Positions 49,409 to 59,996 of a DNA stretch of 64,000 bases are shown here, one piece after another. This stretch comes from Caldilineaceae bacterium (GTDB lineage: Bacteria > Chloroflexota > Anaerolineae > Caldilineales > Caldilineaceae). Where the stretch lies: contig JAJEDI010000058.1 in NCBI GenBank assembly GCA_022821585.1, forward strand, positions 1-64,000, written 5' to 3'. The notes below the pieces were generated by a model. The model had not been told where the DNA came from, made no database searches, and saw only the letters and a list, made by a program, of their open reading frames with translations. Numbering within the stretch: the first letter of the stretch is position 1; each line of letters begins with the position of its first letter. The position numbers were made by a program, and so were the translations under genes.

Positions 49409-51763
49409 CTACCCCACCAACCGCCGGACCTCCAACACGTTGGGAAGACGCTCAATCCGCGTCATGATGCGGGTCAGCTGCGATATATTGGATAACTCCA
49501 AGGTGGCGTTGATCAGCGCCATGTTGTTCTTCATTCCGGTCACCGCTTCTGCCGAGCGCATGTTGATCTTCTCATCGGCCACGAGCCCGGTCACGTCGCG
49601 CAGCAGACCGGCGCGATCATAGGCTTTGACCTGAATGCTGACCGGGTACATTTCCTCGCTTTTGGCCCCCCACTGTACCTCGACCAGTCGTGCGTGGTCC
49701 GCCCGTTGGATGAGGGAGACCATGTTAGGGCAGTTGGTCTTGTGGATGGAGACGCCGCGCCCCTTGGTCACATAGCCGACAATCGGGTCGCCGGGCACTG
49801 GGTTGCAGCAACGGGCAGGATGCGCCAGAACGCCGTCCAGACCTGCCACCTGCACGCCGTCGATTGAGACGGTGCGGTGGGGGGTCTGCCTGGGAAGCTG
49901 CTCAGGCTCTTCTTCTTCGCTCTGCTGGCTGCGCTCGTATTCGATCACCCGCTGGGCAATCGTCTGGCTGGTCACATCGCCGTAGCCGATAGCAGCCAGA
50001 AAGTCGTCCAGTTGCTCAAAGCCGCAGATGCGGGCGACCAGCTCGTAGGGCTGGTCAACGCTCAGCCGCTTCAGGTCCTTTTCCAGGATCTGGCGGCCCT
50101 GCGCGATGTTTTCCTCCCTGGCCTGCTTGCGGAACCAGGTGCGGATCTTGCCCCGCGCACGCGTGGTCGCCACATAGCCCATGTTGGGGTTGATCCAGTC
50201 GCGGCTGGGTCCCCCCCGCTTGGCTGAGATCACCTCCACCTGGTCGCCGTTGTGCAGCTGGCAGTCCAGGGGTACGAGGCGGCCGTTGACCTTGGCGCCG
50301 CGGCAGCGGTGGCCCAGCTCGGTGTGGACGCGGTAGGCGAAGTCGATCGGCGTGGAGCTGTGGGGCAGGTCGATCACGTCCCCGCGCGGCGTAAAGACGT
50401 AGACGCGGTCCTGAAATACGTCCGTCTTCATTCCGCTGACGAACTCCTGGGCATCGGTCACGTCCTGGCGCCACTCCATCAGCTGGCGAATCCAGGCGAT
50501 CTTGTTGTCCAGGTACTGGTTGGCCTGCCGGCCCTCCTTGTAGCGCCAGTGCGCGGCGATACCGAACTCGGCCACCTGGTGCATCTCATTTGTGCGGATC
50601 TGCACCTCCATCGGTTTGCCGTTCGAGCCGACCACAGCCGTGTGCAGACTGCGGTACATATTGTCCTTGGGGCTGGCGATGTAGTCGTCAAATTCGCCGG
50701 GGATCGGGCGCCAGTGGCTGTGGACTACGCCCAGCGTCGCATAGCAGTCGGCGACCGATTCGACGATGATGCGGAAGCCGTGAATGTCGTAGATCTGGTC
50801 GAACGGCACCTCCTTGCGGCGCATCTTGCGATAGATGCCGTAGATATGCTTGGGGCGCCCGTTGATCTCCGCCTTGATGCCGGCCTCGTTCAGCGCCTTC
50901 GCCAGGGTGTCCCGGGTCTCATCCATCCAGTTGACCCGCTCGACCCGTTTCTGGTCCATCGCCCGCGACAGGTTTCGATAGGTCACCGGTTCGAGGTAGC
51001 GGAAACTGAGATCCTCCAGCTCCCACTTTATCTGCCAGATCCCGAGTCGATTTGCGAGCGGGGCAAAGATTTCCAGCGTCTCGCGGGCAATGCGCCGGCG
51101 CTTGTGTTCCGGGTGGCCCTCCAATGTGCGCATGTTGTGGACGCGATCGGCCAGCTTGATGAGCACCACGCGGATGTCCTCGACCATGGCCAGGAACATC
51201 TTGCGCAGGCTTTCGGCCTTCTCATCGGCGACGCTGTGGCGCATGTTGCTCAACTCTTTGATGCGGTTGAGCTTTGTCACGCCGTCCACCATCTCGGCTA
51301 TCTCCCGGTTGAAATTCCTTTCCAGGTAGGGGATTGTGTAGACCGAGTCCTCCACCACATCGTGCAGCAGGGCTGCCGCCAGCGTGTCCGCGTCCAGCTG
51401 CAGCTCTGCCAGAATATTGGTCACGTCGATCGGGTGCAGGATGTAGGGCTCGCCCGTCATGCGCGTCTGCTCGCGGTGGGCATCGCTGGCGACCAGATAG
51501 GCGCGCAGAATCGACAACCTTTCGTCGGCGCTGAAGTAGTCGGGCAGCTTCTTGTACAGCTCTTCGAGCGCTTTGATTTCGTGCAGGTTGAGGAGCGGCT
51601 GCAGAAACAGCTTGCCGCCGCTAACGGGGGGTATTGCCTCAAGAGGAATGCTGCGTAGAAGCGGGCTGTCCGTAGGCAGACCGTTCTGCTCTGAGTTTGT
51701 TAGGTCTGGCTGGTCGCTGGGGTCCGCTGCGGTGAGGTCCGGCGCCAGTTCGGTGCCAGCCAT
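49409..51763 (-). CDS. rel: bifunctional (p)ppGpp synthetase/hydrolase, RelA/SpoT homologue
   Basis: This 784-residue RSH protein makes and degrades the stringent-response alarmone. It has the HD hydrolase domain (LLHDVVEDS at about 132-140, intact HD and ED), synthetase domain with DIHGFRIIVES and YIASPKDNMYRSLHT, a TGS domain (VYVFTPRGDVIDLPHSSTPIDFAYRVH), a helical/zinc-finger-like region with RCCNPVPGD and a C-terminal ACT domain. Both catalytic halves look complete, so it is probably the sole long RSH of the genome. The promoter is at 51846-51875. Confidence 0.96.
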   Translation of the reverse strand: MAGTELAPDLTAADPSDQPDLTNSEQNGLPTDSPLLRSIPLEAIPPVSGGKLFLQPLLNLHEIKALEELYKKLPDYFSADERLSILRAYLVASDAHREQTRMTGEPYILHPIDVTNILAELQLDADTLAAALLHDVVEDSVYTIPYLERNFNREIAEMVDGVTKLNRIKELSNMRHSVADEKAESLRKMFLAMVEDIRVVLIKLADRVHNMRTLEGHPEHKRRRIARETLEIFAPLANRLGIWQIKWELEDLSFRYLEPVTYRNLSRAMDQKRVERVNWMDETRDTLAKALNEAGIKAEINGRPKHIYGIYRKMRRKEVPFDQIYDIHGFRIIVESVADCYATLGVVHSHWRPIPGEFDDYIASPKDNMYRSLHTAVVGSNGKPMEVQIRTNEMHQVAEFGIAAHWRYKEGRQANQYLDNKIAWIRQLMEWRQDVTDAQEFVSGMKTDVFQDRVYVFTPRGDVIDLPHSSTPIDFAYRVHTELGHRCRGAKVNGRLVPLDCQLHNGDQVEVISAKRGGPSRDWINPNMGYVATTRARGKIRTWFRKQAREENIAQGRQILEKDLKRLSVDQPYELVARICGFEQLDDFLAAIGYGDVTSQTIAQRVIEYERSQQSEEEEPEQLPRQTPHRTVSIDGVQVAGLDGVLAHPARCCNPVPGDPIVGYVTKGRGVSIHKTNCPNMVSLIQRADHARLVEVQWGAKSEEMYPVSIQVKAYDRAGLLRDVTGLVADEKINMRSAEAVTGMKNNMALINATLELSNISQLTRIMTRIERLPNVLEVRRLVG

Positions 51764-52106
51764 CGTTATCTCTTTTCGTTACATCCTTTCATGCGAGTCA
51801 TGACGATTCAAGCTGCTTCCGTGTTCCCTTTCCAACTCGGCCCAAATTATAGCAGGGAATAGGTCCGCCCCGCAATGCCGCAGTTTAGGGACCAAAACGG
51901 GGCAGTCAGCGGGAAAAATAGGACCAATTTGGGTTAGTTACACTGGAAAACAGGCAGTTGGGCCCTGTTTGAGCCCACTTTTGGGCGATCGCATGCCCGG
52001 GGCGTGGATCTGTGACGAACCCTGTTCAATTCGCCTACGACCTACCAATGAACTTCTGCGCGCCTCGGGACCGGCAGTTTTGAACCGTCGCCGACCGCAG
52101 TTCCCG
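51764..52106. other. intergenic region upstream of rel
   Basis: Contains the rel promoter at 51846-51875. The remainder up to the miaA stop shows no gene or repeat. Confidence 0.4.
51846..51875 (-). promoter_or_regulatory. promoter of rel
   Basis: Minus-strand TTGCGG (51875-51870), an 18-bp spacer and TATAAT (51851-51846) with an extended TGc. The start near 51839 gives a leader of about 75 bases. Confidence 0.6.
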
Positions 52107-53117
52107 CTAACGAGTCGCGGTCTCCAGGCAAGTCTCTTCCCGGGCCGGTCCATCGTTGTGGAAGCCGTTCAGGTGCAGAAAACTCTCCACCTGATTGCGG
52201 ATGTCGGGCAGGGGTGCTTCGGAGATGTCAAACCAGTGGATGTCGGGGATCCGCCGGAACCATGTGTACTGGTGGCGGACGAAGCGGTGGGTTTCAATCT
52301 GAATGCGTTCGACTGCGGCTGCCAGTGTGATCTCGCCGCGGAGATGTGCGGCGATCTCCCGGTACCCCAGGCTGCTGAAGGATGGCAGGTCGGGCGAGTA
52401 GCCGGCAGCCAGCAGCGACGCCATTTCCCGCACCAGGCCGGCATCCACCATTTCGTGGACGCGGCGGTCGATGCGTTCGTGCAGGAGAGGTCGCGGCAGG
52501 TCGAGGCCGATCTTGAGGATGCGATAGGGCGGCGGCGCGGCCGTTTCCAGCTCGCTCTTTCTGCGGCCGGTCGTCTGCACGATCTCCAATGCACGGATGA
52601 CCCGGCGCATGTTGTTGGGGTGGATCTGTGCGGCTGCTTCGGGGTCCGACGCCTGCAGCCGGGCGTGCAGCGCCAGGCGCCCGTTTTCCTGTGCGAACGC
52701 CTCCAGTTCGGCCCGCAGCGCCGGGTTGGGCGGGACCTCCGGAATCTGCAGCCCTTCAGTCACGGCCCGCAGGTAGAGGGCCGAACCGCCAACGAGAAAA
52801 GGTACGCGCCCCCGTTTGTGGATGGCGTCGATGACGCTGAAAGCCATCTGCTGATAGGTCGCCAGCGCCATCTGCCTGTCAGGGGGCTGAATGTCGACAA
52901 GATGGTGGGGAACGCGCGCCTGCTCCGCAGCACTCGGCTTGGCGGTGCCGATGTCCATGCCGCGGTAGATCTGCCGGCTGTCGGCGCCCACGATCTCGCC
53001 GCTGAAGCGGGCCGCCAGGTCGAGGCTGAGAGAGGTCTTGCCGACGGCCGTCGGACCCAGGACTGCGATGAGGGGCGGCCGCGCCTTTTCCTGGGCCTGC
53101 TCATCCGGTGACGGCAT
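52107..53117 (-). CDS. miaA: tRNA dimethylallyltransferase
   Basis: MiaA prenylates A37 of tRNAs reading codons beginning with U. This 336-residue protein has the P-loop GPTAVGKTSLSLDLA, SADSRQIYRGMDIGTAKP (here GADSRQIYRGMD), the LVGGSALYLRAVTEG segment and the C-terminal RHQYTWFRR. Length is normal. Its start overlaps the end of yraN by 17 bases, so they are translationally coupled. Confidence 0.96.
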   Translation of the reverse strand: MPSPDEQAQEKARPPLIAVLGPTAVGKTSLSLDLAARFSGEIVGADSRQIYRGMDIGTAKPSAAEQARVPHHLVDIQPPDRQMALATYQQMAFSVIDAIHKRGRVPFLVGGSALYLRAVTEGLQIPEVPPNPALRAELEAFAQENGRLALHARLQASDPEAAAQIHPNNMRRVIRALEIVQTTGRRKSELETAAPPPYRILKIGLDLPRPLLHERIDRRVHEMVDAGLVREMASLLAAGYSPDLPSFSSLGYREIAAHLRGEITLAAAVERIQIETHRFVRHQYTWFRRIPDIHWFDISEAPLPDIRNQVESFLHLNGFHNDGPAREETCLETATR

Positions 53118-53544
53118 GGCGGATATGCTCCACGCTGATCAACTTTCCTGACCCGTCCATCTGCACCGCCACCGCGTCGATGCGCCAGGGGCCCGGCCAC
53201 TTGGTTTCCTGCACGTAAATCGTCGCCAGAGCCCGCAGTTTCTTCTGCTTTCTTTGCGTAAAGGCCTGCAGCGCGGAGCCGAAAGCCCGGCCCCGCCGGG
53301 TGCGCACCTCGACCACGACCAGCCACCGTGAATCGGACGCGCCCCGGCTAAAGTCCGGGGCGCGTTCCTCCGCGATGATATCCAGTTCACCGGCCCGGCA
53401 GCGCCAGTTTCGCTCGACGATGCGCAGGCCGGCCTCCTGCAGGGCGCTTACTGCAATCAGTTCACCGCGCGTACCCAGAGATCGACGCCCATCGCGCACG
53501 CCGTTCGGCTCCTGTCCGGCGCGTTTACCGGGGCGTTGTTTCAA
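53101..53544 (-). CDS. yraN: YraN family (UPF0102) nuclease-like protein
   Basis: This 147-residue protein has the restriction-endonuclease-like fold of UPF0102: [32 protein letters not shown] and [15 protein letters not shown], giving the E...D...ExK-type catalytic pattern with R in place of K in the last motif (VEVRT). It overlaps the SPFH gene by 20 bases and miaA by 17, so the three form one operon. The exact cellular role is not settled. Confidence 0.92.
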   Translation of the reverse strand: MKQRPGKRAGQEPNGVRDGRRSLGTRGELIAVSALQEAGLRIVERNWRCRAGELDIIAEERAPDFSRGASDSRWLVVVEVRTRRGRAFGSALQAFTQRKQKKLRALATIYVQETKWPGPWRIDAVAVQMDGSGKLISVEHIRHAVTG

Positions 53545-54697
53545 CTGTCGGCACGATGCCAGGACCCGGCAGAACCAGCGTCGGCGTCATGCCTTCAGGC
53601 GTGAAAATCACCTTGTCGGTGTTCCTGAGCGCGTTCGCGTTGGCCTGGGCAATCAGCAACTGCACATAATCCGGCCGTCCGGCATATAGTTCGGCCAGGG
53701 CCGACTCCACCGCGATCTGTGCCTTGGCCTGTTCGGCCGCGGCGATGGCCAGCGATTGCGCGATCTCGATGTCGCGCTGCGCGGCCAGCAGCTCATTCTG
53801 CTTCTGCGCTTCGATGACCGCACGTTCCGCTTCGACGCGGGCAAGCTCGTTGGCGCGTTCCGCCTCGATTACGGCCCTCTGCGCGGCGACCTTCTGCTCC
53901 TCCAACTGGGCCAAGGCGGTCTGCTGGCGTGCCTGCTCCTGGATCCGGCTCTGCTCGATGCGGATTTCACCTTCCTGGCGCGCCTGCTCGGCGTCGGCCT
54001 GCGCATCGGCCCGCAGCTTGTCCTGCGCCGCCTTCTCCGTCTCCAGCCGGCTTTGCACGATGGCGTCCAGCGCAGACTGTACGGCGCCCGACAGGATCAC
54101 ATCCGGCACCACCAGGTTCTCCACGCGGAGACCGAAATTTTTCGCACGTTCATTCAGTTCATCGTCGATGCACTGCCGCAACACGTCTCGGGCTGTGCCG
54201 ACGACGTTGTCGTCAAAGGTGCGGTCACCGACACATACCTTCATCGCCTGGCGCGCCTGGTCCTGCATGCGGCTGCGGGCCAGGTCATCCTGCAGATAGA
54301 TGCTCCTGTACTGGGCCCACAGATCCTGGATCATGTCCGCCTGGCTGATGTTCGGGCGGAAAATATCACCGCTGACCATCAGGCCGATGCGCTGCTTGTC
54401 CTTGGTGATGATCTCCTGGTCCTCTACGTTGAAAGGGATCGCCTGGCTGGAGACGCGTACAAGCTGAACAAAGAGGCCGACGTCGGTATAGACGCCCGGA
54501 CCAACGACGTTCTTAATCCTCCCTCCCTGGAACTGAACACCCACCTCCTGTTCGTCGACGCGCTCGAACGCGTAGAAAAAGTTGCGGGCAAAGAGCATCA
54601 GAAAGAGGATAACCACGACGATTACGATCACCATGACGAATGGTGACCCGCTCGGCAGCCTTCTGGGAACTCTGGGGACATTACCTAAACTGTTCAT
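53525..54697 (-). CDS. SPFH/Band 7 domain membrane protein
   Basis: This 390-residue protein has an N-terminal transmembrane helix (about residues 20-42), a Band 7/SPFH domain (about 45-220) and an Ala/Glu/Gln-rich coiled coil (about 215-340) with repeats of [10 protein letters not shown] type, then a Pro-rich tail. Such proteins oligomerise as membrane scaffolds, often near proteases such as FtsH; that role is inferred. ATG 54697 has AAAGGAG upstream. It is first in the operon with yraN and miaA. Confidence 0.9.
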   Translation of the reverse strand: MNSLGNVPRVPRRLPSGSPFVMVIVIVVVILFLMLFARNFFYAFERVDEQEVGVQFQGGRIKNVVGPGVYTDVGLFVQLVRVSSQAIPFNVEDQEIITKDKQRIGLMVSGDIFRPNISQADMIQDLWAQYRSIYLQDDLARSRMQDQARQAMKVCVGDRTFDDNVVGTARDVLRQCIDDELNERAKNFGLRVENLVVPDVILSGAVQSALDAIVQSRLETEKAAQDKLRADAQADAEQARQEGEIRIEQSRIQEQARQQTALAQLEEQKVAAQRAVIEAERANELARVEAERAVIEAQKQNELLAAQRDIEIAQSLAIAAAEQAKAQIAVESALAELYAGRPDYVQLLIAQANANALRNTDKVIFTPEGMTPTLVLPGPGIVPTVETTPR

Positions 54698-54941
54698 CTG
54701 CTTCTCCTTTCGAGGGAAGTCTCGGCGCACTCCATGAAAGAGCGGCCGCCTATCACAGGCGTTCCATTACTGGCTATACCTTACCATACTTTAGCTCTCT
54801 CTCCCCTTTAGTTGCTGACATCACCCGGACAATATACAGATAAAACGCATGGTGAAACTGTCAGCCGGCCTCCCGAGCCCTGCCTGTCCCACCTGTGGGC
54901 CTTCTCTGAACCCACCGGTGCCTCGCGAATCGTTCTCCAAT

Positions 54942-54971
54942 TTGACACCAGGCCGATTCCTGGATTACTAT
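54942..54971 (+). promoter_or_regulatory. promoter of the SAM-riboswitch leader
   Basis: TTGACA (54942-54947), 18-bp spacer and TACTAT (54966-54971). The start near 54979 is about 80 bases before the aptamer. Confidence 0.55.
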
Positions 54972-55057
54972 GGGCCCCAACAACTTAATCGAGCCTTTTG
55001 GCAGGATTTCCCGTATTTGGTCCAACATCAGTTCAGACCTTCGAAATCCAGTCGAAA

Positions 55058-55180
55058 CTCTTATCAAGAGAGGTGGAGGGGCCGGCCCTGTGAAGCCTCG
55101 GCAACCGGTGTTGCGATGGAGGAATCCAGCAACGTGACAGGTGCCAATTCCGGCGGTGTGGATGCACCGGCAGATGAGAT
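55058..55180 (+). ncRNA. SAM-I (S-box) riboswitch aptamer
   Basis: The aptamer follows the S-box consensus: CTTATCAAGAG, GGTGGAGGG, GGCCCTGTGAAGCC, CGGCAACC, then GGTGCCAATTCC. The P1 stem is formed by TCTTATC (55059-55065) and GATGAGA (55173-55179). It senses S-adenosylmethionine and controls the downstream sulfur amino acid gene. Confidence 0.95.
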
Positions 55181-55199
55181 GCTCTGGACAGCGAGTCCC

Positions 55200-55237
55200 A
55201 GCCCTCTTCCGTGTATCCGCAGGAAGAGGGCTTTTTG
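55200..55237 (+). terminator. riboswitch expression-platform terminator
   Basis: AGCCCTCTTCC (55200-55210) pairs perfectly with GGAAGAGGGCT (55222-55232), followed by a T run. It lies 20 bases after the aptamer and 70 bases before the gene, so SAM binding should favour termination. Confidence 0.92.
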
Positions 55238-55307
55238 ATTCCCAGACCGGCCAGAAGGGCGGTGACAACGCCTTCGAAACGCTGAAATGCGTTGCAAAGG
55301 AGACAGC

Positions 55308-56603
55308 ATGACTACATCCGGTACGACTATATCCCAGAACTCCGGCACGGAACCTCGCTCCGACGGCGCGTCACCACTGGCCGCCCCCAACGGCCAGGGT
55401 CCCGAGAAAAAAATCCCCAGCCTGTCCGGTCAGACTCAGGCCGTCCACGCAGGGGAGAAGCGCTATATTTCCCACGATAGCGTGACCGTGCCCATCGTTC
55501 AGACCAGCACCTATACCTTCGAGGACACCGCCAGTCTGATCAGCTATATGGAAGAGCACATGTTCTGGGACGTACCGGAAAGGGAGGAGTATGGACGTTA
55601 TGGCAACCCGACCGTGCGCGCGGCTGAGGCAAAGCTGGCCGCGCTCGACGGCGCCGAAGACGCCCTCCTGCTCTCCAGCGGCATGGCCGCCATCACGACC
55701 ACACTTTTCATTCTGCTCAGTCAGGGCGACCATTTCGTCATGACCGAAGACTGTTACCGCCGCACGCGCGGCTTCTGCAACACCTTTCTCACCCGCTTCG
55801 GCATCACCTGTACCACCGTCGCCCCCGGCGACTACGAAGCGATCGAGGCCGCCATCCAGCCGGCTACAAGGCTGATCTTTTCCGAATCGCCTACCAATCC
55901 TTTTCTGCGCTGCGTGGACTATGCCCGCCTCGTCGACATCGCCAAACGCCACGGTCTGCGCACCATCATCGACACCACCTTCGCCACGCCCTGTAACGTC
56001 CGCCCGCTGGAGTATGGCATCGATCTCGCGATCCACAGCGTGACCAAATATCTGGCCGGCCACAACGACCTGCTCGCGGGCTGCGTCACCGGAAGTTTCG
56101 ACATCACCACGGCACTGCGCCAGTCCCAGGGCATTCTGGGTGCGGTCGTCGACCCCCACTGCGCCTATCTGATCTTGCGCGGCATCAAAACTCTTGGGCT
56201 GCGTATGCGCCAGCACAACGAGAGCGCGCTGCGTATCGCCCGCTACCTGGAAGACCATCCCCTGATCCGCCGCGTCTGGTATCCCGGCCTCGCCAGCCAC
56301 CCCGATCACGAGGTCGCCACACGCACAATGGCCGGTTTCGGCGGCGTCATCAGCTTTGAAGTCGAAGCCGACGGACCGGCGACGAGCCGCTTTATCGACG
56401 CCTGCGGCATCCCGCGCATCGGCCCCAGCCTTGGCGGCGTCGAGAGCCTCATCGAGCAGCCGGCAATCGTCAGCTATTTCGATCAAGACCCGGAATACCG
56501 GCGGTCATTGGGCATTACCGACGAGCTGGTGCGCCTGAGCGTAGGTATCGAGGATACCGACGATCTGCTGGCGGACTTCGAACAGGCGCTGGCCAGGATG
56601 TAG
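55308..56603 (+). CDS. Cys/Met metabolism PLP-dependent enzyme (cystathionine gamma-synthase-like)
   Basis: This 431-residue aspartate-aminotransferase-fold PLP enzyme has the PLP Lys in [11 protein letters not shown], the cofactor segment [25 protein letters not shown] and the C-terminal [19 protein letters not shown] riboswitch control and AGGAG before the ATG support a role in methionine synthesis, such as cystathionine gamma-synthase (MetB) or the O-acylhomoserine sulfhydrylase branch. Cystathionine beta- or gamma-lyase cannot be excluded from sequence alone. The N-terminal 50 residues are a variable, Ser/Pro-rich extension. Confidence 0.9.
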   Translation: MTTSGTTISQNSGTEPRSDGASPLAAPNGQGPEKKIPSLSGQTQAVHAGEKRYISHDSVTVPIVQTSTYTFEDTASLISYMEEHMFWDVPEREEYGRYGNPTVRAAEAKLAALDGAEDALLLSSGMAAITTTLFILLSQGDHFVMTEDCYRRTRGFCNTFLTRFGITCTTVAPGDYEAIEAAIQPATRLIFSESPTNPFLRCVDYARLVDIAKRHGLRTIIDTTFATPCNVRPLEYGIDLAIHSVTKYLAGHNDLLAGCVTGSFDITTALRQSQGILGAVVDPHCAYLILRGIKTLGLRMRQHNESALRIARYLEDHPLIRRVWYPGLASHPDHEVATRTMAGFGGVISFEVEADGPATSRFIDACGIPRIGPSLGGVESLIEQPAIVSYFDQDPEYRRSLGITDELVRLSVGIEDTDDLLADFEQALARM

Positions 56604-56654
56604 CGCTCAACATTCTCGGCAAGTCGGAACGCCGCGACGAGAGCAACCTTTCCG

Positions 56655-57866
56655 GTGGCCAGACTCCTTCTAACTCTGCGACGCAAACCCATCAGACGAC
56701 GAACCCGTTCAGGAGCGTTGCCATTGGCGCTATCGCTCCTCGTCTTCCTGCTCCTGGCCGGCGCCTGTTCACGTTCCCAGCCCTCCCTGGCCTCGGCCGA
56801 CGTCGTCGATGTCCTCAGCCGGCCCGTCGATGACAGCTTCGCCCGCGCCCTCGAACCGCTTGATTTCCAGTTTCCTCTTGACCATGGTCCTCACAACGAC
56901 TACGCCACCGAGTGGTGGTACTACACCGGCAACCTGACCGGCGAGGACGGCGGCGAATACGGCTTCCAGCTTACGTTTTTCCGCAGCGCGCTGGCACCGG
57001 GCGAGTCCAGCCGGCCGTCCGATTTCGCCGCGCAGCAGATTTACATGGCCCACTTCGCCGTCACCAGCGCCCCCGCCGGCCGCCATGTCAGCTTCGATCG
57101 CTTCAGCCGCGGGGCCGGTGGCGTCGCCGGCGCGACCGGCTTGCCCCGCTACGAGGTCTGGCTGGACGACTGGCGTGCGCAGGAGGCCGGGCCGGGACGG
57201 TTCCGCCTGCAAGCCGCAGCCGAGGCCGACAGTGGAGCCGTCTCGATCGATCTCACGCTAACCGAAACGCGCCCGCCCCTGCTCCACGGTGAAGCCGGCT
57301 TCAGCCGCAAAGGGCCGGAGCCAGGCAACGCCAACCACTACTACAGCCTCGTGCGTATGGCGACGTCCGGCCATATCGTTTTCGGCGGCGCGCAGATCGC
57401 CGTCACCGGGCTGAGCTGGATGGACCACGAGTTCGGCACGTCCGCCCTCAGCGGGGACGCGGTCGGCTGGGACTGGTTCGCCGTCACCCTGGACAACGAC
57501 GTCGTCCTGATGTTCGCCGAAATCCGTACGCAGACGGGCTCATCCCAGGATATCTTTGAAGGCACGCTCAGTTTTCCCGACGACCGGCAGGTCCCCATCC
57601 AACCGGACGACTTTACCTTGACGCCAACGGGTCAGTGGACCAGCCCGGACAGCGGCACCGTCTACCCCAGCGGCTGGCGCGTGACCTTCCCTGAGCATGG
57701 AATCGACCTGACGATCGACCCGCTGATCGACGATCAGGAGATGGACGTGACCTTTTCCTACTATGAAGGCGCCACGGTCGTGCGCGGCACGGTGAACGGC
57801 GAGCCCGTCGCCGGTCGCGGTTACGTGGAACTGACCGGTTACGGCGAAGGCGTGTTCCAGCGATAG
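56655..57866 (+). CDS. AttH/CrtC-like lipocalin-fold lipoprotein
   Basis: This 403-residue lipoprotein has a basic N-terminus, a hydrophobic core and lipobox LLAGAC. The mature part begins FPLDHGPHNDYATEWWYYTGNL, the hallmark of the AttH/CrtC double-lipocalin family, whose members include hydroxyneurosporene synthase. WMDHEFGT and GWDWFAVTLDN are further family motifs. A lipid or carotenoid substrate is possible but not shown; no carotenoid genes are nearby. A GTG start at 56655 best fits the signal peptide. Confidence 0.88.
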   Translation: MARLLLTLRRKPIRRRTRSGALPLALSLLVFLLLAGACSRSQPSLASADVVDVLSRPVDDSFARALEPLDFQFPLDHGPHNDYATEWWYYTGNLTGEDGGEYGFQLTFFRSALAPGESSRPSDFAAQQIYMAHFAVTSAPAGRHVSFDRFSRGAGGVAGATGLPRYEVWLDDWRAQEAGPGRFRLQAAAEADSGAVSIDLTLTETRPPLLHGEAGFSRKGPEPGNANHYYSLVRMATSGHIVFGGAQIAVTGLSWMDHEFGTSALSGDAVGWDWFAVTLDNDVVLMFAEIRTQTGSSQDIFEGTLSFPDDRQVPIQPDDFTLTPTGQWTSPDSGTVYPSGWRVTFPEHGIDLTIDPLIDDQEMDVTFSYYEGATVVRGTVNGEPVAGRGYVELTGYGEGVFQR

Positions 57867-58000
57867 CCGACAGCAGAGCCCCGGTCTTGCCAAACTTCCC
57901 AATGGGGGTCACAATGGAAGGAAAGGTCATCGCAGCCAGCGCGGTCGAAGTGCGCGGCCGCGGCAACAGTCATCCGTCTGGGATGGGGGGAGTCTGATCG

Positions 58001-58921
58001 ATGGAACAGGAAAGACCTTCAGCGAAATCGTGCCCCGCTTCGGCTAAAATGTGCCCAGTTTCGTCCAAACTGTCCCTCCCCCGCCTGAGGCTGATCATCT
58101 TGGTACTGCTCGCGGCGCTCCTGTTGGCAGCGTGCGGCGGTTCCGACGCGCCTGCTTCGGAGGCGGAGGAAGCCCCGGCTGCCGCCGATACGGCAACGCC
58201 GGTGCCAGAGCCCGATCCAACGGACACGCCTCCGCCGGTACCAACCGACACACCGATGCCGGAGCCCACGGACACGCCCGTTCCGGAACCGGAGCCGACC
58301 AACACGCCTGAACCTGAGCCAGAACCCCCGCCCACTGCCGCGCCGCAGGAGGAATCGGCTGCCGAGAGCGCAGAAATGCCCGGCACCGGCCAGACGTTTG
58401 TGATCGTGGCCGAAGAGTCGGAGGCGCGCTTCAGCATCGATGAACTGCTATTCGGCCAGCCCAAGACAGTGATCGGCACAACCAACGCGATTTCAGGGGA
58501 AATCACAGTTGATGCGGCCAACCCCGCCGCCAGCGTCATCGGACCGATTCAGATCGAGGCCGGCACGTTCGTCACCGACAACGACCGCCGCAACGGCGCA
58601 ATCCGACGTTTCATCCTGCAGTCCAATCAGTACCAGTTCGTTTCCTTCAGCTCGACAGAGCTTACCGGCATGCCGGATTCCGTGGCTGTCGGTGACGACA
58701 TCGAGTTTGAAGTTACCGGTGACCTGACGGTCCGCGACGTGACAAATCCTGTGCTCTTCATCGTGACTCTGCAGGTCATTTCCGAAACTGAACTGCGGGG
58801 CAGCGCGGCCACAATCGTTGTCAGAGACGACTTCGACCTCACGATCCCGCAAGTGCCGAACGTCGCCAACGTGGGCGAAGAGTTCATCGTCGAGTTCGAC
58901 TTTGTGGCCCGAGCACAGTAG
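58001..58921 (+). CDS. YceI-like domain lipoprotein with Pro/Thr/Glu linker
   Basis: This 306-residue lipoprotein has lipobox LLAAC (about residue 45) after a long N-region, then a Pro/Thr/Glu-rich spacer (about 60-115) of the PEPTDTP type that would hold the domain off the membrane. The C-terminal domain (about 130-306) resembles YceI: EARFSIDELLFG, GEITVDAANP, DVTNPVLF and a terminal VEFDFVARA. YceI proteins bind polyisoprenoids in a lipocalin-like fold; ligand unknown here. It follows the AttH-like gene on the same strand with a 134-bp gap. Confidence 0.88.
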   Translation: MEQERPSAKSCPASAKMCPVSSKLSLPRLRLIILVLLAALLLAACGGSDAPASEAEEAPAAADTATPVPEPDPTDTPPPVPTDTPMPEPTDTPVPEPEPTNTPEPEPEPPPTAAPQEESAAESAEMPGTGQTFVIVAEESEARFSIDELLFGQPKTVIGTTNAISGEITVDAANPAASVIGPIQIEAGTFVTDNDRRNGAIRRFILQSNQYQFVSFSSTELTGMPDSVAVGDDIEFEVTGDLTVRDVTNPVLFIVTLQVISETELRGSAATIVVRDDFDLTIPQVPNVANVGEEFIVEFDFVARAQ

Positions 58922-59011
58922 TTTTGCAAACAAGCGTCCAGCCATCAATACTTTTTTGGCTGACCACAGATCATTGACCACTGACCACTAGCCTTCGGAG
59001 GCTCTTCCGAC

Positions 59012-59950
59012 TTGCCTGCGCAGCAACAGCCAACCATCGTAACCGGTGCCGCGGTTGAGGTCGAGGCCCTGCGCCAGGGCTTCAACCGCGGTTTCGCCGA
59101 CTACCGGTACGATATGCATATGGACCCGTCCGGCATGCTCGGGCATCTGCACAGGTCCAGCATTGCCCCGGAAGACTGCGCTGTCCTGGTGGCGGAAGAG
59201 GGGGGCCGGCTGCAAGGCGTCGGCGCCGCTCTGCTGGCCGTGCGCGGTGACGAGGGCTGGTGCGGCGGCCTCAGTGTCGACCCGGCCTATCGCGGCGGCG
59301 GTTGGGGCCGGCGGCTCATGGAGCAGCTCAAGCGCCGCGCCGTCGAGCGCGGCGTTCGACGTGTCTTGCTGGAGGTGCTGGTCACCAACGACCACGCCCG
59401 CTCGGTATACCGCCAGGTCGGCTTCAAGAGATTGCGGGAGTTACTTCTGTGGGAGCGGGATCCGCGGCAGGGGCCCCTACCGCTCCCGTACGAGCGCCTG
59501 GAGGAGACCGATCCGGCCCGGATCGTGCGCGAATTCTACCACTGGCACCAGCTGCCCACGATCTGGCAGCGCCGCGCCCGCAGTCTGCTCAACTATGTTG
59601 AGCAGCATGGCTGTGTCGGCCTCACCATCCCGGCGAAAGACGGCGCGCCGGTCGCCTATGTGCTGGTTTCGCCGTCGACGTCGTCCGGCGTTCCGGCCGG
59701 TGGCCAGCCGGCAGCCCGTCTTCGAATCCTTGACATCGCCGTCGACCCGGAGGCCAACCTTCAGGACGCCGCCCGCCCGTTGCTGCAAGCTCTTCAGCTC
59801 CGCTACGTCGACGCCAGGTTGACGCTCATGGACCAGCCGGCGGACAGCCGTCTCAACCCGGTTTTCGCCTCGCTCGGCTTTCGCGTTTTCGACCGCCAGT
59901 ATGAAATGGTGGTCGACCTGGATCAGAGTCCACCCGATACAGATCAATAG
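59012..59950 (+). CDS. GNAT family N-acetyltransferase (two-domain)
   Basis: This 312-residue protein has an N-terminal GNAT domain with the acetyl-CoA loop [20 protein letters not shown] and the [18 protein letters not shown] end. The C-terminal half (about 155-312) resembles a degenerate second GNAT domain, with [20 protein letters not shown]. The substrate is unknown. A TTG start at 59012 is assumed with GGAGG about eleven bases upstream; an internal ATG would remove the first beta strand. mdh starts 46 bp later. Confidence 0.85.
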   Translation: MPAQQQPTIVTGAAVEVEALRQGFNRGFADYRYDMHMDPSGMLGHLHRSSIAPEDCAVLVAEEGGRLQGVGAALLAVRGDEGWCGGLSVDPAYRGGGWGRRLMEQLKRRAVERGVRRVLLEVLVTNDHARSVYRQVGFKRLRELLLWERDPRQGPLPLPYERLEETDPARIVREFYHWHQLPTIWQRRARSLLNYVEQHGCVGLTIPAKDGAPVAYVLVSPSTSSGVPAGGQPAARLRILDIAVDPEANLQDAARPLLQALQLRYVDARLTLMDQPADSRLNPVFASLGFRVFDRQYEMVVDLDQSPPDTDQ

Positions 59951-59996
59951 GAGCAGGAGGTCATCGCCCCCTGCCGCACCCGGAGACCCAAGCGTG

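Larger units (their letters stand above)
54698..55307. other. divergent regulatory region with SAM-I riboswitch
   Basis: This 610-bp region carries the promoter (54942-54971), SAM-I aptamer (55058-55180) and terminator (55200-55237) for the downstream PLP enzyme gene. No protein gene is accepted here. Confidence 0.6.
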
